NCBI RefSeq assembly: GCF_000504285.1
Contig: NZ_KI632511.1
Coordinates: 9,839,982 to 9,903,981 of the forward strand
Length of the DNA: 64,000 bases
Direction: 5' to 3'
Origin: Actinospica robiniae DSM 44927
GTDB taxonomy: Bacteria; Actinomycetota; Actinomycetes; Streptomycetales; Catenulisporaceae
Shown here one piece after another: positions 1 through 8,549 of the stretch (position 1 is the first letter of the stretch; each line of letters opens with the position of its first letter). Position numbers and translations under genes: made by a program. The notes beneath the pieces are model-generated. The model was not told where the DNA came from, made no database searches, and was given only the letters and a program-made list of their open reading frames with translations.

Positions 1-74
1 AGGCCCGCGCCACCCGCAACCACCAACGCGCCCTGGAAAACCTCGGCTACACCGTCACCCTCACCCGGGCATAA
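1..74 (+). CDS. 3' end of a gene, probably a transposase
   Basis: Only the last 23 codons are inside the window; codons begin at base 3 and end at TAA 72-74. The tail ends LGYTVTLTRA and is basic before that. From memory, this kind of basic helix followed by a LGYxVTL ending is common at the C-terminus of actinobacterial transposases, but the piece is too short to name a family. The next 750 bases hold a dispersed repeat and another decayed transposase fragment, which fits a mobile-element scar. What precedes base 1 is unknown. Confidence 0.4.
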   Translation, partial: ARATRNHQRALENLGYTVTLTRA

Positions 75-149
75 CAGGACACGAACACTAAACCCCCGGG
101 GCCAGCCGGGGCGCTTCGCCATGCCCTCGAACAGTTGTATTTTCCGGCG

Positions 150-391
150 AGAGAGTACGCCCCCGGCACCCGACCACCCCGAACCCCAGCCCGCCCCGCC
201 AACGCCAGCACCCCACAGACTCCGGCATCTCTCTCCGAGGGAAGGGCCTGCCAGCGGCGATTTTCGTCTTGAAACTGCAGCCCGCCCCGCCAACGCAACG
301 GGTGGGCTGGGTGGGCAAACGAAACCGTGGGCGAAGCGAAGCGCCCGCCCAACCCAACGACGATCACTCAGCCGGTCATCAATCCGCACTA
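150..391 (+). repeat. dispersed intergenic repeat, copy A
   Basis: This stretch closely matches sequence at 26793-27075 (reverse orientation) and 27838-28100 (same orientation). Shared landmarks in order are CCCCCGGCACCC, GCATCTCTCTCCGAGG, a TCTTGAAAC block, CCGCCAACGCAACGGGTGGG, GGCGAAGCGAAGCG and CACTCAGCCG-TCATCAA. It ends on a CTA triplet (389-391) that is the TAG stop of a minus-strand reading frame, as copy C does. No protein is conserved between copies. It could be a 3'-UTR structural element or a miniature mobile element. Confidence 0.75.
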
Positions 392-720
392 GCCTCCGTC
401 TTTCGCAAAGGCTGCGAGTTCGTGGCCTGACTCTGCGGGTCGTTGGCCGATTGATGTGCTGGGCTCAAGGGCCGGGGCAGGACGGTGAGCCGTTCGAAAG
501 CCGTGGCCAGGTGTTTCGCCCAGGGCCAGTTCTCGGCGACGTGCGGCGTGCGCTTGGTCGATTAGTTGATGCGTGCTGCGATCATCTGGTGGCGGTAGCC
601 CTCGATGGTGTCGAACAGGTTCAGGTGGGGCGCGGGGGTGCGGGCGATCGCGCCGCACCAGGATGCGGGTGCCGGCTGGCAGGTTCACGCCGTACCCGTA
701 GGAGCGGTCCAGTCAGCCCG
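389..720 (-). pseudogene. decayed transposase fragment, IS1380-like
   Basis: The minus strand reads LDRSYGYGVNLPAGTRI, then RRDRPHPRA in one frame. A one-base shift continues it as HLNLFDTIEGYRHQMIA, which then stops. The RRxRPHPGA motif followed by an aromatic-rich GYRHQ segment resembles the end of the catalytic region of IS1380-type transposases; that comparison is from memory. Frame changes and stops make it non-functional. The downstream part, about 100 codons after the shift, cannot be assigned. The 3' end abuts repeat copy A. Confidence 0.4.
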
Positions 721-831
721 GCTATCTCGACCTTCTCGCCGGCCCGACCAAGGCGCAGGATGCCGGAAAGGGCCTATTCGGGAGGCTTCGCGTATCAGGA
801 CCACGTTCGGACGACGTCGGCGGCACTGTCA

Positions 832-1377
832 CTAGAACGCGTAGATATAGAGGTAGACGGCTGGTTCGGCCGCGGCCTTGTCGACGATGGCGACGCCTTG
901 ATCTACGTCTTCGCCCGTTGTCGCCGTGAAGTTGTAGACCGCATACCGGTTGGAGTCATCGAATCTCCACGGGACCGGCTCCACACTCCAGTTTCGCCAG
1001 GTAGCCTCGGCTGTCGTGGTGGCCTGCGCTGAGCCGAGCTTGGCTAGGAGCGCGGCTACCTCGGGTGGCGGAGCGGTGAAGTGCAGGAAGAAGGCGTAGC
1101 CGTCTCTGAACGACCCGGGATCGATGTAGAAGCGCACGTCTTGCGCATCCTTGGGCAGCGGAAGGTTGAAGGTCGAGAGGCCCTCGTCGAGGGTGGTGAA
1201 GGACGTTGACGTGCCGTCCGAGCACTGAGGCTGGGCGTAGGCCCGCGCGTCATCGAGGTAAGGGCAGTCAGCGTTGTCCCGGGCTGACCAAACCAGTGAC
1301 ACGGCGACTCCCGTGATCAAGCTGGCGAACACGAGGGAGCAAATGAGCAGCCTTCGACTGATACGACTTCGCTGCAT
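832..1377 (-). CDS. membrane-anchored protein of unknown function
   Basis: The protein is about 181 residues, starting MQRSRISRRLL. A short basic N-terminus is followed by one hydrophobic segment (roughly residues 9-30, LLICSLVFASLITGVAVSLV). The rest is predicted extracytoplasmic and includes two cysteines (DCPYL and PQCSD) that could pair. I chose the ATG at 1377 because it places the membrane anchor at the N-terminus; the same frame is open upstream to 1542, but that extension is low-complexity and lacks a good ribosome site. I do not recognise the family. The C-terminus ends in the aromatic run VYLYIYAF. It stands alone, between mobile-element debris and map. Confidence 0.55.
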   Translation of the reverse strand: MQRSRISRRLLICSLVFASLITGVAVSLVWSARDNADCPYLDDARAYAQPQCSDGTSTSFTTLDEGLSTFNLPLPKDAQDVRFYIDPGSFRDGYAFFLHFTAPPPEVAALLAKLGSAQATTTAEATWRNWSVEPVPWRFDDSNRYAVYNFTATTGEDVDQGVAIVDKAAAEPAVYLYIYAF

Positions 1378-1731
1378 GCCTGACAGACGTGGCGCCCTGA
1401 TCAAACGGTTGCGGGCAGGCGGCCCTGTCATCCATGACGCCGCAGCAGACGCCGAGAACCCAACCGTCCCGCTGGAGCGCGCCCGCCCTCGACCACCAGC
1501 ACACAGCAGCCGGGCCGTGGGAGGAGACAACGAGCCGGGCACACGACCCGCCAGAGATCGCCTCGAAGGTGCACTCTCGCAGGATGATCACGACCGAAGT
1601 CATGTCGAAACGATCCCAGGCCAGACGACGCTTTGCTCTGTCAAGACCACGAGCTGGTCCTGGTAAACGAACGGATGAGGCTAGCGTCCCGATCCGGATA
1701 TTCGCTGATAAGAGCCGGTTCCAGCGTTCTT
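1378..1731. other. intergenic region without a convincing gene
   Basis: These 354 bases separate the membrane protein from map. Open frames exist on both strands, but none has a recognisable domain or a ribosome site, and codon bias is not consistent. I see no strong hairpin. It probably holds the promoter of the membrane protein near 1380-1420. Confidence 0.4.
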
Positions 1732-2499
1732 CTAGGGCGCGGTGAGGATCCGCGGGCCGTCTTCCGTGACGGCGATGGTGTGCTCGGCGTGCGCGGCCCG
1801 GCTACCGTCGGCGCTGCGGATGGTCCAGCCGTCGTCGTCGATAAAGTACTCGTCCTTGCCGCCGGCCAGGAACCAGGGTTCGATGGCGAGCACCAGGCCG
1901 GGGCGCAGGGTCAGGCCGCGGCCGGGCCGGCCCTCGTTGGGTACGTGCGGGTCCTCGTGCATGGTGCGGCCGACGCCGTGGCCGCCGAAGTCGATGCAGA
2001 TGCCGTAGTGCGCGGCGCGGCCGACGGCGCCGATGGCGGCGGAGATGTCGCCGAGCTTGGCGCCGGGCTTCGCGGCGGCGATGCCCGCGTTCAGGGCTGC
2101 CTCGGTGGTCGCGATCAGCTGCTCGTCCTTGGGGCGCGGCGTGCCGACGACGAACGAGATCGCGGAGTCGCCGGTCCAGCCGTCGAGGGTGGCGCCACAG
2201 TCGACGCTGAGCAGGTCGCCGTCGCGCAGCCGGTAGCCGTCCGGGATTCCGTGCAGGGCCGCGTCGTTGACGGAGGCGCAGATGACGGCCGGGAACGCGA
2301 TGTCGGCGAAGTGGGGGCGGTAGCCGAGGAAGGGCGAGCTCGCGCCCGCGTCGTCGAGGACGGCGTGGGCGACCTGATCCAGTTCCAGCAGGCTGACCCC
2401 GACCGCGGCCTGCCGCCGCACCGCTTCCAGGGCGCGCGCGACGACCTGGCCGGCCGCGCGCATCGCCTCGATCTCGGCCCGGGTCTTGAGTTCCACCAT
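1732..2499 (-). CDS. map: methionine aminopeptidase, type I
   Basis: This 255-residue cytosolic metalloenzyme removes the initiator methionine from nascent proteins. All five metal ligands expected for MetAP are visible: Asp in SVDCGA, Asp in GWTGDSA, His in GGHGVGR, Glu in LAIEPW and Glu in HAEHTI. The length is normal for a short type I enzyme without an N-terminal zinc finger. The ATG at 2499 has GGGAGCG nine bases upstream. It is transcribed away from a small XRE regulator; the shared 90-bp region carries a good promoter for map (-35 TTGAGC, -10 TATAGT) overlapped by two operator-like sites. Actinobacteria often carry several map genes, so this may be an accessory, regulated copy. Confidence 0.95.
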   Translation of the reverse strand: MVELKTRAEIEAMRAAGQVVARALEAVRRQAAVGVSLLELDQVAHAVLDDAGASSPFLGYRPHFADIAFPAVICASVNDAALHGIPDGYRLRDGDLLSVDCGATLDGWTGDSAISFVVGTPRPKDEQLIATTEAALNAGIAAAKPGAKLGDISAAIGAVGRAAHYGICIDFGGHGVGRTMHEDPHVPNEGRPGRGLTLRPGLVLAIEPWFLAGGKDEYFIDDDGWTIRSADGSRAAHAEHTIAVTEDGPRILTAP

Positions 2500-2537
2500 C
2501 GTCCGCTCCCTGTCATCCTGCGCACGGCCATCCGTGC

Positions 2538-2571
2538 GGGATAACTATACCGGGATTTCTATCCCGCTCAA
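2538..2571. promoter_or_regulatory. map promoter with two abutting operator-like sites
   Basis: Two 14-bp sites of the form GGGAT-N4-ATMCC lie end to end at 2538-2551 and 2552-2565; the second is a perfect dyad (CGGGAT-TTCT-ATCCCG). On the minus strand, -35 TTGAGC (2566-2571) and -10 TATAGT (2544-2549) are 16 bp apart, so one site fills the spacer and the other covers the -10. On the plus strand TATCAT (2578-2583) lies six bases before the regulator's ATG, implying a leaderless message. The natural inference is repression of map, and self-control, by the XRE protein. Confidence 0.6.
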
Positions 2572-2589
2572 GAGGGGTATCATCTCTTC

Positions 2590-2880
2590 ATGGTCCGACC
2601 GCCCTTGAGCCCTGCCGAACGCGCCCGCGGCGAGCAGCTCGGCTGCCTGCTGCGCGCCCTGCGCGGCGAGCGGAGCCAGGCCGAGGTGGCCGAGGCCGCC
2701 GGCATCCCGGTCGAGACCCTGCGCAAGATCGAGTCCGGCCGCGTCCCCATGCCGGCTTTCTTCACCGTCGCCGCGATCGCGCGGGCGCTGGAGATCCCGC
2801 TGGAGACGTTGGCCGGGATCGGATCGGAGCCTTCCCCCGATCCGATCCCGGCCGCCGCGGTGTCGATGTCCGCGCACTGA
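2590..2880 (+). CDS. small XRE-family helix-turn-helix regulator
   Basis: This 96-residue protein is mostly one HTH_XRE domain (about residues 10-75). The turn is QAEVAEAAGIPVETLRKIES, followed by the usual second half ending in ALEIPLETLAGI. The C-terminal tail is proline- and alanine-rich, with no ligand or dimerisation domain. The start is leaderless, with a -10 box six bases before the ATG. It is divergent from map, and the twin GGGAT-N4-ATMCC sites in between are its most likely targets. DNA binding is known for the family; the target is inferred from position. Confidence 0.88.
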   Translation: MVRPPLSPAERARGEQLGCLLRALRGERSQAEVAEAAGIPVETLRKIESGRVPMPAFFTVAAIARALEIPLETLAGIGSEPSPDPIPAAAVSMSAH

Positions 2881-2884
2881 TCTA

Positions 2885-3649
2885 TCACGCCGTGCGGTAC
2901 TCCGCGTGCACGAGTTCGAGCAGTTCGGTCACGGACGTCTCGGCGGACGGACGGTCGAAGGTGATCTCGCCGTGCTGCAGCAGATTCACCCGGTCGCACA
3001 CGTCCATCACCTGGCTGTAGTTGTGCGCGATCAGGATGATCGCCAGGTCGCCGCGCTGGCGCAGCCGGTCGATCAGCCGCAGGATCTGGCCGCCCTCGCG
3101 GGCGCCCATGGCGGCCAGGGGCTCGTCCAGCAGCAGCACCCTCGCCGCGGTGTTGACCGCCCGGGCCACCGCGATGGCCTGGCGCTGTCCGCCCGACAGG
3201 GCCCTGACCTCGGCGCCGACCGACGGGATGTCGATGCCGATCTCGCCGAGCGCCTCGGCCGCCTGCCGCCGCATCGCGCCGTGGCGCAGGAACGGCCCGG
3301 TGGTGAGCTCTTTGTTGAGGAAGAAGTTCAGGTACACCGGGAGTTCGTCGACCAGGGCCAGGTCCTGGTAGACGGTCTCGATGCCCAGCGACCGCGCATG
3401 TGCCACGGACCGCAGCGTCACCTCCCGCCCGTCCATCAGAATCTTGCCGGAGTCCGGACGATGGAACCCGGTCAGGATCTTGATCAGGGTGGACTTGCCC
3501 GCGCCGTTGTCCCCGAGCAGGCCGAGGACTTCTCCGGTGCGCACGCTGAGGGTGACGTCGCGCAGGGCGGTCACCGGGCCGAAGCGCTTGGCGATGTTCT
3601 CGACTCGGAGCACCTCGGTGCCGGGAGCCGCGTTGACCTCCTCCGTCAT
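2885..3649 (-). CDS. sugar ABC importer, single-domain ATPase
   Basis: This 254-residue cytoplasmic ATPase energises the second sugar importer of the arabinose locus. It has Walker A GDNGAGKST, signature LSGGQRQ, Walker B LLLDEP and H-loop His in LIAHN, each present once. A single nucleotide-binding domain per chain is the FrcA-like arrangement and differs from the duplicated ATPase at 6958. The start ATG overlaps the stop of the permease by four bases (ATGA), so the two are translationally coupled. It is the last gene of the long minus-strand operon. Confidence 0.9.
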   Translation of the reverse strand: MTEEVNAAPGTEVLRVENIAKRFGPVTALRDVTLSVRTGEVLGLLGDNGAGKSTLIKILTGFHRPDSGKILMDGREVTLRSVAHARSLGIETVYQDLALVDELPVYLNFFLNKELTTGPFLRHGAMRRQAAEALGEIGIDIPSVGAEVRALSGGQRQAIAVARAVNTAARVLLLDEPLAAMGAREGGQILRLIDRLRQRGDLAIILIAHNYSQVMDVCDRVNLLQHGEITFDRPSAETSVTELLELVHAEYRTA

Positions 3650-4671
3650 CGCAGGTACTTCCTTCGCAGCCGGGAGATGTACACGTTGAGCAGCATGGCC
3701 ACGACCACCGCGATGCCGATCACCACGTCGAAGGCGTAGGCGTTCACGCCGCTGAGGGTGAATCCGTTCTGGATGACGGCGAGCAGCAGCGCGCCGAAGA
3801 GCGCGCCGATCACGGTGCCGGAGCCGCCGAGCAGCGCCGTCCCGCCGATGACGGCGGCGGCCACGGCCTTGAACATCATGTCCGAGCCGCCGCTGGTCGG
3901 GTCGAAGGAGCCGACCCGGATCTGGTCGATCAGGCCGGCCAGCCCGGCGAATAGGCTGGTGAGCATGAATGTGGCGATCTTGACCCGGTTGACCTTGATG
4001 CCGGTCTCGGCGGCGCTGAGCGGGTTTCCGCCGGCGGCCTGGGTGTAGATGCCGTACTTGGTATAGCTGAACATCGCCTGCATGATCAGGATGATCGCGA
4101 CGGCCCAGACCAGTTCGGCCCAGCGCCAGCCGCCGAGCACGTCGAACAGGCCGCCGCTGAGCGAGGCGCCGACCGGGGTCGGTTCGGCGTTGGACTGGAT
4201 GTAGGTCATCCCCTCGAGGAAGAAGCCCATGCCGAGGGTGGTGATGAACGAGCTGAGGTTGAACATGGTCCTGATCACGCCGTTGACCAGGCCGATTCCG
4301 AGTGCGACGAGCAGGGCCAGGACGAGGGAGAGCGGGACGTCCAGGCCCTGGTTGTAGAAGGAGGAGTAGACGAACGGGATGAAGCTGAACGCGAATCCGG
4401 CGGAGAGATCGATCTCCCCGCAGATGAGCAGCAGCGATTCGCCCGCGCCGATGATCGCCCACGGCGCGAGGTACTGCATGATGATGTGGTAGTTGGCGGT
4501 GGTGTTGAAATCCGCGCCGTGGCTACCCGCCGAGAAATAGGCGATGGCCGCGGCGGCGACCAGGACGATGCTCAGCTCGCGACGGCGCAGCAGGGCGCGG
4601 GCGAACCCGCGTCCTGCCGCGCGGCGCGGCTCGGTACCCGGCCGTGTGCGCAGTTCGGTATCCGATGCCAT
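3646..4671 (-). CDS. sugar ABC importer permease (second system)
   Basis: This 341-residue membrane protein of the BPD_transp_2 (ribose/xylose/fructose permease) type has about ten hydrophobic segments starting near residue 33. The family hallmark GEIDLSAG follows the second membrane segment. The GG(N/S)PxAA loop appears as AAGGNPLSAAETG, and there is a glycine-rich block AAAVIGGTALLGGSG. The start at 4671 is used because the first residues MASDTELR precede a basic stretch just before the first helix. It lies 14 bases downstream of the binding-protein gene and overlaps the ATPase by four bases. Confidence 0.9.
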   Translation of the reverse strand: MASDTELRTRPGTEPRRAAGRGFARALLRRRELSIVLVAAAAIAYFSAGSHGADFNTTANYHIIMQYLAPWAIIGAGESLLLICGEIDLSAGFAFSFIPFVYSSFYNQGLDVPLSLVLALLVALGIGLVNGVIRTMFNLSSFITTLGMGFFLEGMTYIQSNAEPTPVGASLSGGLFDVLGGWRWAELVWAVAIILIMQAMFSYTKYGIYTQAAGGNPLSAAETGIKVNRVKIATFMLTSLFAGLAGLIDQIRVGSFDPTSGGSDMMFKAVAAAVIGGTALLGGSGTVIGALFGALLLAVIQNGFTLSGVNAYAFDVVIGIAVVVAMLLNVYISRLRRKYLR

Positions 4672-4685
4672 GGTTCTCTTCGTCT

Positions 4686-5816
4686 CTAGCCCTGCACGGT
4701 GGACGCGGCGGGCAGCCCGATCGAGCTCGGCATGTTCACCAGCGCCTTGCTCTTGCCGCCCTCGATCCAGCTGTCCGCGCTGGCGTACGGGCCGACGTTC
4801 GAGGAGGTGACGAAGGTCAGTCCGGTGTCGGTGGCCGGCGGGAACACGAGCGTGCCCGTCAGCCGGTACAGGTAGAGGTAGAGCACCGGCAGGAAGCCCT
4901 GCAGGTAGGCGGACTGGTCGATGGTGAAGTCGAGCGCGCCCGACTTCACCCCGGTGATGGAGTCGGCCAGCAGGTCGAACCCGCCGGCGTGCACCTTCCC
5001 GGTGATGCCGTACTTGGTGATCATCTGTGCGATGGACGCCGTGGAGCCGGCGTCCACCGCGTAGACGCCCTGCGCCGATTTCAGGCCCTGGTACGCCGAC
5101 TCCATGGCGTTGAGCTCGTCGGCCTGGGCCGCGCCGGTGTCGACGGTGTGCACGGTCACGCTCGGGGCCTGGGCCTTGAGCGCGGCCTTGATCCCGTCGA
5201 GGCGCGGCTGGACGTTGAGCGAACCGGGCTGGGAGATGCCGACCAGGATGTCGCCGGAGGTGACATCGGAGGCGATCTTCAGGCCCATCTGATAGCCGGA
5301 TTGGTACAGGTCCTGGCCGACGTAGGTCAGCGCGAAGTTGCCGGCGGCGTCGGCGTTGTAGGCGACCACCGGGATGCCCGCGGCCAGCGCCGCCTTCGTC
5401 GGCGCGATGAACGCGTTGGCGTCGGTGAGCGGGATGGCGATGCCGTCCGCCTTCGCGCTGATCGCGGTCTCGAAGGCGCTGACCATCTCGGAGACGACGC
5501 CGTTCTCCGAGCCGGTCCAGGTCGGCGCGGCCAGCCCGAGCAGGCTGGCCGCGTCCTTCATCCCGCTCTGGGTGGGCGCGAAGAAGGAGTTGGTGGTGAC
5601 GTGGTTGATGAAGGCGAACTTCCAGGCGGGCGTCTTGGGGAAGTCGCCCGCGCCGGAGGAACTGGTGGAGGTGCGGGAACTCGAGCACGCGGCGAGCACG
5701 GAGGCGGCCAGTGCAGCGCCGCCGCCGAGCCCGGCCGTGCGCAGCAGCGAGCGGCGACCGACCGCGCCCTCGCCGCTGCCGAGGGGGAATTCGTTCTCTG
5801 TGATCGAACCAGCCAT
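4686..5816 (-). CDS. sugar-binding lipoprotein of ABC importer (second system)
   Basis: This 376-residue periplasmic-binding-protein-like lipoprotein (Peripla_BP_4 type) captures sugar outside the membrane. A twin-arginine-like signal (GRRSLLRTAGLGG) leads to a lipobox, VLAAC, at about residues 40-44, after which comes a serine-rich linker. The mature part has the two-lobe pattern of sugar-binding proteins, with AISAKADGIAIPL and AAGIPVVAYNADA. An AAGAGG-type ribosome site precedes the ATG at 5816. The sugar is not given by sequence; position in the ara operon suggests a pentose. Confidence 0.88.
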   Translation of the reverse strand: MAGSITENEFPLGSGEGAVGRRSLLRTAGLGGGAALAASVLAACSSSRTSTSSSGAGDFPKTPAWKFAFINHVTTNSFFAPTQSGMKDAASLLGLAAPTWTGSENGVVSEMVSAFETAISAKADGIAIPLTDANAFIAPTKAALAAGIPVVAYNADAAGNFALTYVGQDLYQSGYQMGLKIASDVTSGDILVGISQPGSLNVQPRLDGIKAALKAQAPSVTVHTVDTGAAQADELNAMESAYQGLKSAQGVYAVDAGSTASIAQMITKYGITGKVHAGGFDLLADSITGVKSGALDFTIDQSAYLQGFLPVLYLYLYRLTGTLVFPPATDTGLTFVTSSNVGPYASADSWIEGGKSKALVNMPSSIGLPAASTVQG

Positions 5817-5935
5817 GAGCAGACCTCTTTGTCGCTTGTGGATGGGGTGGTACGTGGGTGGGGGTGATACGTGTGGTGGATGGTCGGATATCAGGTGGTG
5901 GATAGGGGATAGTGGTGGAGAAGGGAGGGTGGTGC
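5817..5935 (-). other. C-rich, G-poor leader tract before the second binding protein
   Basis: On the mRNA strand this 119-base gap is built of CCACCACC and CCATCCACC words with few G residues, so it should be nearly unstructured. A tract of the same character precedes the other binding-protein gene (9729-9935). Such C>G bubbles resemble Rho-utilisation sequences or could allow internal mRNA processing; neither is proven. Confidence 0.4.
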
Positions 5936-6961
5936 CTACCTTCGACTGGCGCCGAAGTACTTGGCCCGGACGCGGTCGGCGATGACCGCCACGCCGAGCA
6001 CGGCGCCCTGGATCATGATGATGTCGTAGCTGCTGACGTTGAGGGAGTTGAGTCCTCCGCCGATCAGCTCGAGCAGGATCGCGCCGGCCGCGATGCCGAG
6101 GATCCGGCCCTCGCCGCCGAACAGGGACACGCCGCCGACGACGGCCGCGGCGATCGCGGTCAGCTCGTAGCCGGTGGTGGACACGGATGCGTCCGCCACC
6201 CCGAGCCGGCCCATGATCAGGATGCCGGCCACGCCGGCGAGTACCGAGCTGGTGATGTACGTGGTGGTGCGCCGGCGGCCCACGGGGATGCCGGCGAGCC
6301 GGGCGGCCTCGGGGTTGCCGCCGAGCGCGTAGATCTGCCGGCCCATGTAGGTGCGTTCGAGCACGAACCAGGCCACCACGGCCACGATGGCGAACAGCAC
6401 CGTGGTCACCGGCACGGGGCCGACGTAGTAGAGCGAGATGTCGCCGAACAGGTTCGGCAGGTTGGCGATCGGGGTGCCGGCGGTGATGTGCGTGGCCAGT
6501 CCCTTGGCGATGGTGAAGGTCACCAGGGTGATGATGAACGGCGGCACGTCGAGCCGGTTGATCATGGCGCCGTGGAAGTACCCGACCCCGGCGCAGAAGA
6601 GCAGCGTGACCAGGATCGCGAGCGGCGCGGGCATGTTGTTGTTGACGGCGAGCCAGCCGGTGATCATGCCGGCGAGGCCCGCGAGTCCGCCGACGGACAG
6701 GTCGATGCCGCCGGTCAGGATGACGAAGGACTCGCCGATCGCCAGGATGCCGGCCTGGGCCAGGTCCCGGCCCATCACCTGCATGTTGGCGGTACTCGAG
6801 TAGGTCTTGGCGGCGAGCGCGAACACGATGAAGGTGACCACGCAGGCCAGTACGACGCCGGCCTCCGGGGTGGAGGCGAGGCGGCGCAGCCGGTTCGCGG
6901 CGCTCGCGAGGCCGGCGCCGCCGGTCGGAGCCGGCGCTGGAGAGAGGGTCGGGGCGCTCAC
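5936..6961 (-). CDS. sugar ABC importer permease (first system)
   Basis: This 341-residue BPD_transp_2 permease has about ten membrane segments. The family motif appears as TGGIDLSVGGLAGL, the cytoplasmic loop as LGGNPEAARLAGI, and the late glycine block as AAVVGGVSLFGGEG. I place the start at GTG 6961, which overlaps the ATPase stop codon (GTGA), because coupling is the rule in this operon and no better start with a ribosome site exists; the frame remains open further upstream inside the ATPase gene. It works with the duplicated ATPase and the binding protein just upstream. Confidence 0.9.
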   Translation of the reverse strand: MSAPTLSPAPAPTGGAGLASAANRLRRLASTPEAGVVLACVVTFIVFALAAKTYSSTANMQVMGRDLAQAGILAIGESFVILTGGIDLSVGGLAGLAGMITGWLAVNNNMPAPLAILVTLLFCAGVGYFHGAMINRLDVPPFIITLVTFTIAKGLATHITAGTPIANLPNLFGDISLYYVGPVPVTTVLFAIVAVVAWFVLERTYMGRQIYALGGNPEAARLAGIPVGRRRTTTYITSSVLAGVAGILIMGRLGVADASVSTTGYELTAIAAAVVGGVSLFGGEGRILGIAAGAILLELIGGGLNSLNVSSYDIIMIQGAVLGVAVIADRVRAKYFGASRR

Positions 6962-8547
6962 GGCTGGGGTCCGTTCGTTCGGGAATCGGTCGGGGAGGCG
7001 GGCGCGGCACCGGTGGCCGCGGCGGTCATGATCTTCTCCTTGGTGGCCTCGGCGCGGTCGAACACGGCCGCGACCCGGCCGCGGTGCATCACCGCGATCC
7101 GGTGGCAGATCCACAGCAGTTCCTCGAGTTCCGAGGAGGCGGCGATCACCGCCATGCCGGACTCGGCCGCGCGGTCGATCAGCTCGTAGATCTCGGCCTT
7201 GGCGCCGATGTCCACGCCCCGGGTGGGCTCGTCGAGCAGCAGCAGCTTGGGTTCGGTCGCGAACGCACGCCCGAAGATCGCCCGCTGCTGGTTGCCGCCG
7301 GACAGGGACCCGATCGGCTGGTCCACCGACTGCATCCGGACCTTGACGTTGCCGGTGATGGACTTGGCCTCGGCCCGCATCCGGCGCGGGGAGAGGATGC
7401 CGCGGCGGCTGATCCGGCGCAGCACGGCGAGCGTCACGTTGTCCTTGATCGAGGCGAACAGCACCAGGGACTGCTGCTTGCGGTCCTCCGGGATCATCGC
7501 GATGCCCGCGTCGGTGCCGTCGCTCGGCCGGTGCGGCGCGTAGGGGGCGCCGCCCAGGCTCATCGCGCCGCCGGTGGACGGCTGTGCGCCGGCCACCGTG
7601 TGGATCAGCCTGCTGCGACCCGAGCCCATCAGGCCGGCGATGCCGAGGATCTCGCCCTCGTGCACCGTGAGGTCGACCGGGCCGAGACCCTCGGCCGTCA
7701 GGGCCTGGACCCGCAGGAGTTCCGGGTTCGCGGCGGTGAAGGTCTTGGGCGCGCTGTGCGCCACCTCGGAGCCCACCATCTCGCGGATCAGGCGCTCCTC
7801 GGAGGCCTCGGCCGGTTCGAGGTCTGCCACGAGCTTTCCGTTGCGCAGTACCAGGATCCGGTCCGAGACGGCGCGGACCTCGTCGAGCCGGTGGCCGATG
7901 AACAGCACGCTCGAACCCTGATCCGCCGCGCGGCGGGCCAGGTCAAGGACGAGTTGCACCTCGATGGGGCCGAGCGAGGAGGTCGGCTCGTCCAGGATCA
8001 GCAGCCGCGGCGCCCGGCCCCAGCCCTTGGCGATCTCGATCAGCTGGCGGGTCGGGACCGGCAGCGTGCGCACCTCGCGCCCGACCGGGATCGCCCCGGG
8101 TGCCAGGCCGATCCCGGTCAGCATCGCCTCGGCCGCCTGGCGCTGGGCCGCGCGGTCGACCAGCACCCGCCGCCGGGAGGCGGCGGGCCGGGTCCCGAGC
8201 AGCAGGTTCTCGGCCACCGAGAGCTGCCCGACCAGCGGGAACTCCTGCGAGACGAGCGCGACGCCGAGCCGTGCCGACTCCGCGGTGGAGCCCGGGGAGA
8301 GCGGGTGCCCGTCGATCTCGATCTCGCCGCCGTCGCGGCGGACCGATCCGGCCAGCGTGCCCATGAGGGTGGACTTGCCCGCGCCGTTCTCGCCCACGAT
8401 CCCGACGATCTGCCCGGCGTAGAGGTCGAGCTCGGGCAGGTCCAGCACGCGCACCGGGCCATAGGTCTTGTGCACCCCCCTCAGCCGCGCGATGACCGCG
8501 CGGCTGAGGGCGGGCGCCGACTTCTGCGGAGTCGGTTCCACGATCAT
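6958..8547 (-). CDS. sugar ABC importer, duplicated ATPase
   Basis: This 529-residue protein carries two fused nucleotide-binding domains, in the RbsA/XylG/AraG style. The N-terminal half has Walker A GENGAGKST, a degenerate signature (LPVPTRQ) and Walker B LLILDEPTS. The C-terminal half has a degenerate Walker A (GLMGSGRSR), signature LSGGNQQ and Walker B LLLDEPTRGVD. This asymmetry is normal for the family. The start MIVEPTPQ lies two bases after the binding-protein stop, and the end overlaps the permease. A substrate such as arabinose, xylose or ribose is likely; arabinose is favoured by the neighbouring araBDA genes. Confidence 0.93.
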   Translation of the reverse strand: MIVEPTPQKSAPALSRAVIARLRGVHKTYGPVRVLDLPELDLYAGQIVGIVGENGAGKSTLMGTLAGSVRRDGGEIEIDGHPLSPGSTAESARLGVALVSQEFPLVGQLSVAENLLLGTRPAASRRRVLVDRAAQRQAAEAMLTGIGLAPGAIPVGREVRTLPVPTRQLIEIAKGWGRAPRLLILDEPTSSLGPIEVQLVLDLARRAADQGSSVLFIGHRLDEVRAVSDRILVLRNGKLVADLEPAEASEERLIREMVGSEVAHSAPKTFTAANPELLRVQALTAEGLGPVDLTVHEGEILGIAGLMGSGRSRLIHTVAGAQPSTGGAMSLGGAPYAPHRPSDGTDAGIAMIPEDRKQQSLVLFASIKDNVTLAVLRRISRRGILSPRRMRAEAKSITGNVKVRMQSVDQPIGSLSGGNQQRAIFGRAFATEPKLLLLDEPTRGVDIGAKAEIYELIDRAAESGMAVIAASSELEELLWICHRIAVMHRGRVAAVFDRAEATKEKIMTAAATGAAPASPTDSRTNGPQP

Positions 8548-8549
8548 CG

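Noticed and set aside
121-1032. 303-codon plus-strand open frame over the first repeat
   Set aside because: It runs through a non-coding repeat, a decayed transposase and the antisense of the membrane protein gene.
1633-2544. Plus-strand open frame opposite map
   Set aside because: Antisense to a fully conserved methionine aminopeptidase.
5912-7189. Plus-strand open frame of 425 codons opposite the first permease
   Set aside because: Repetitive Gly/Asp/His composition and complete overlap with a conserved permease gene.
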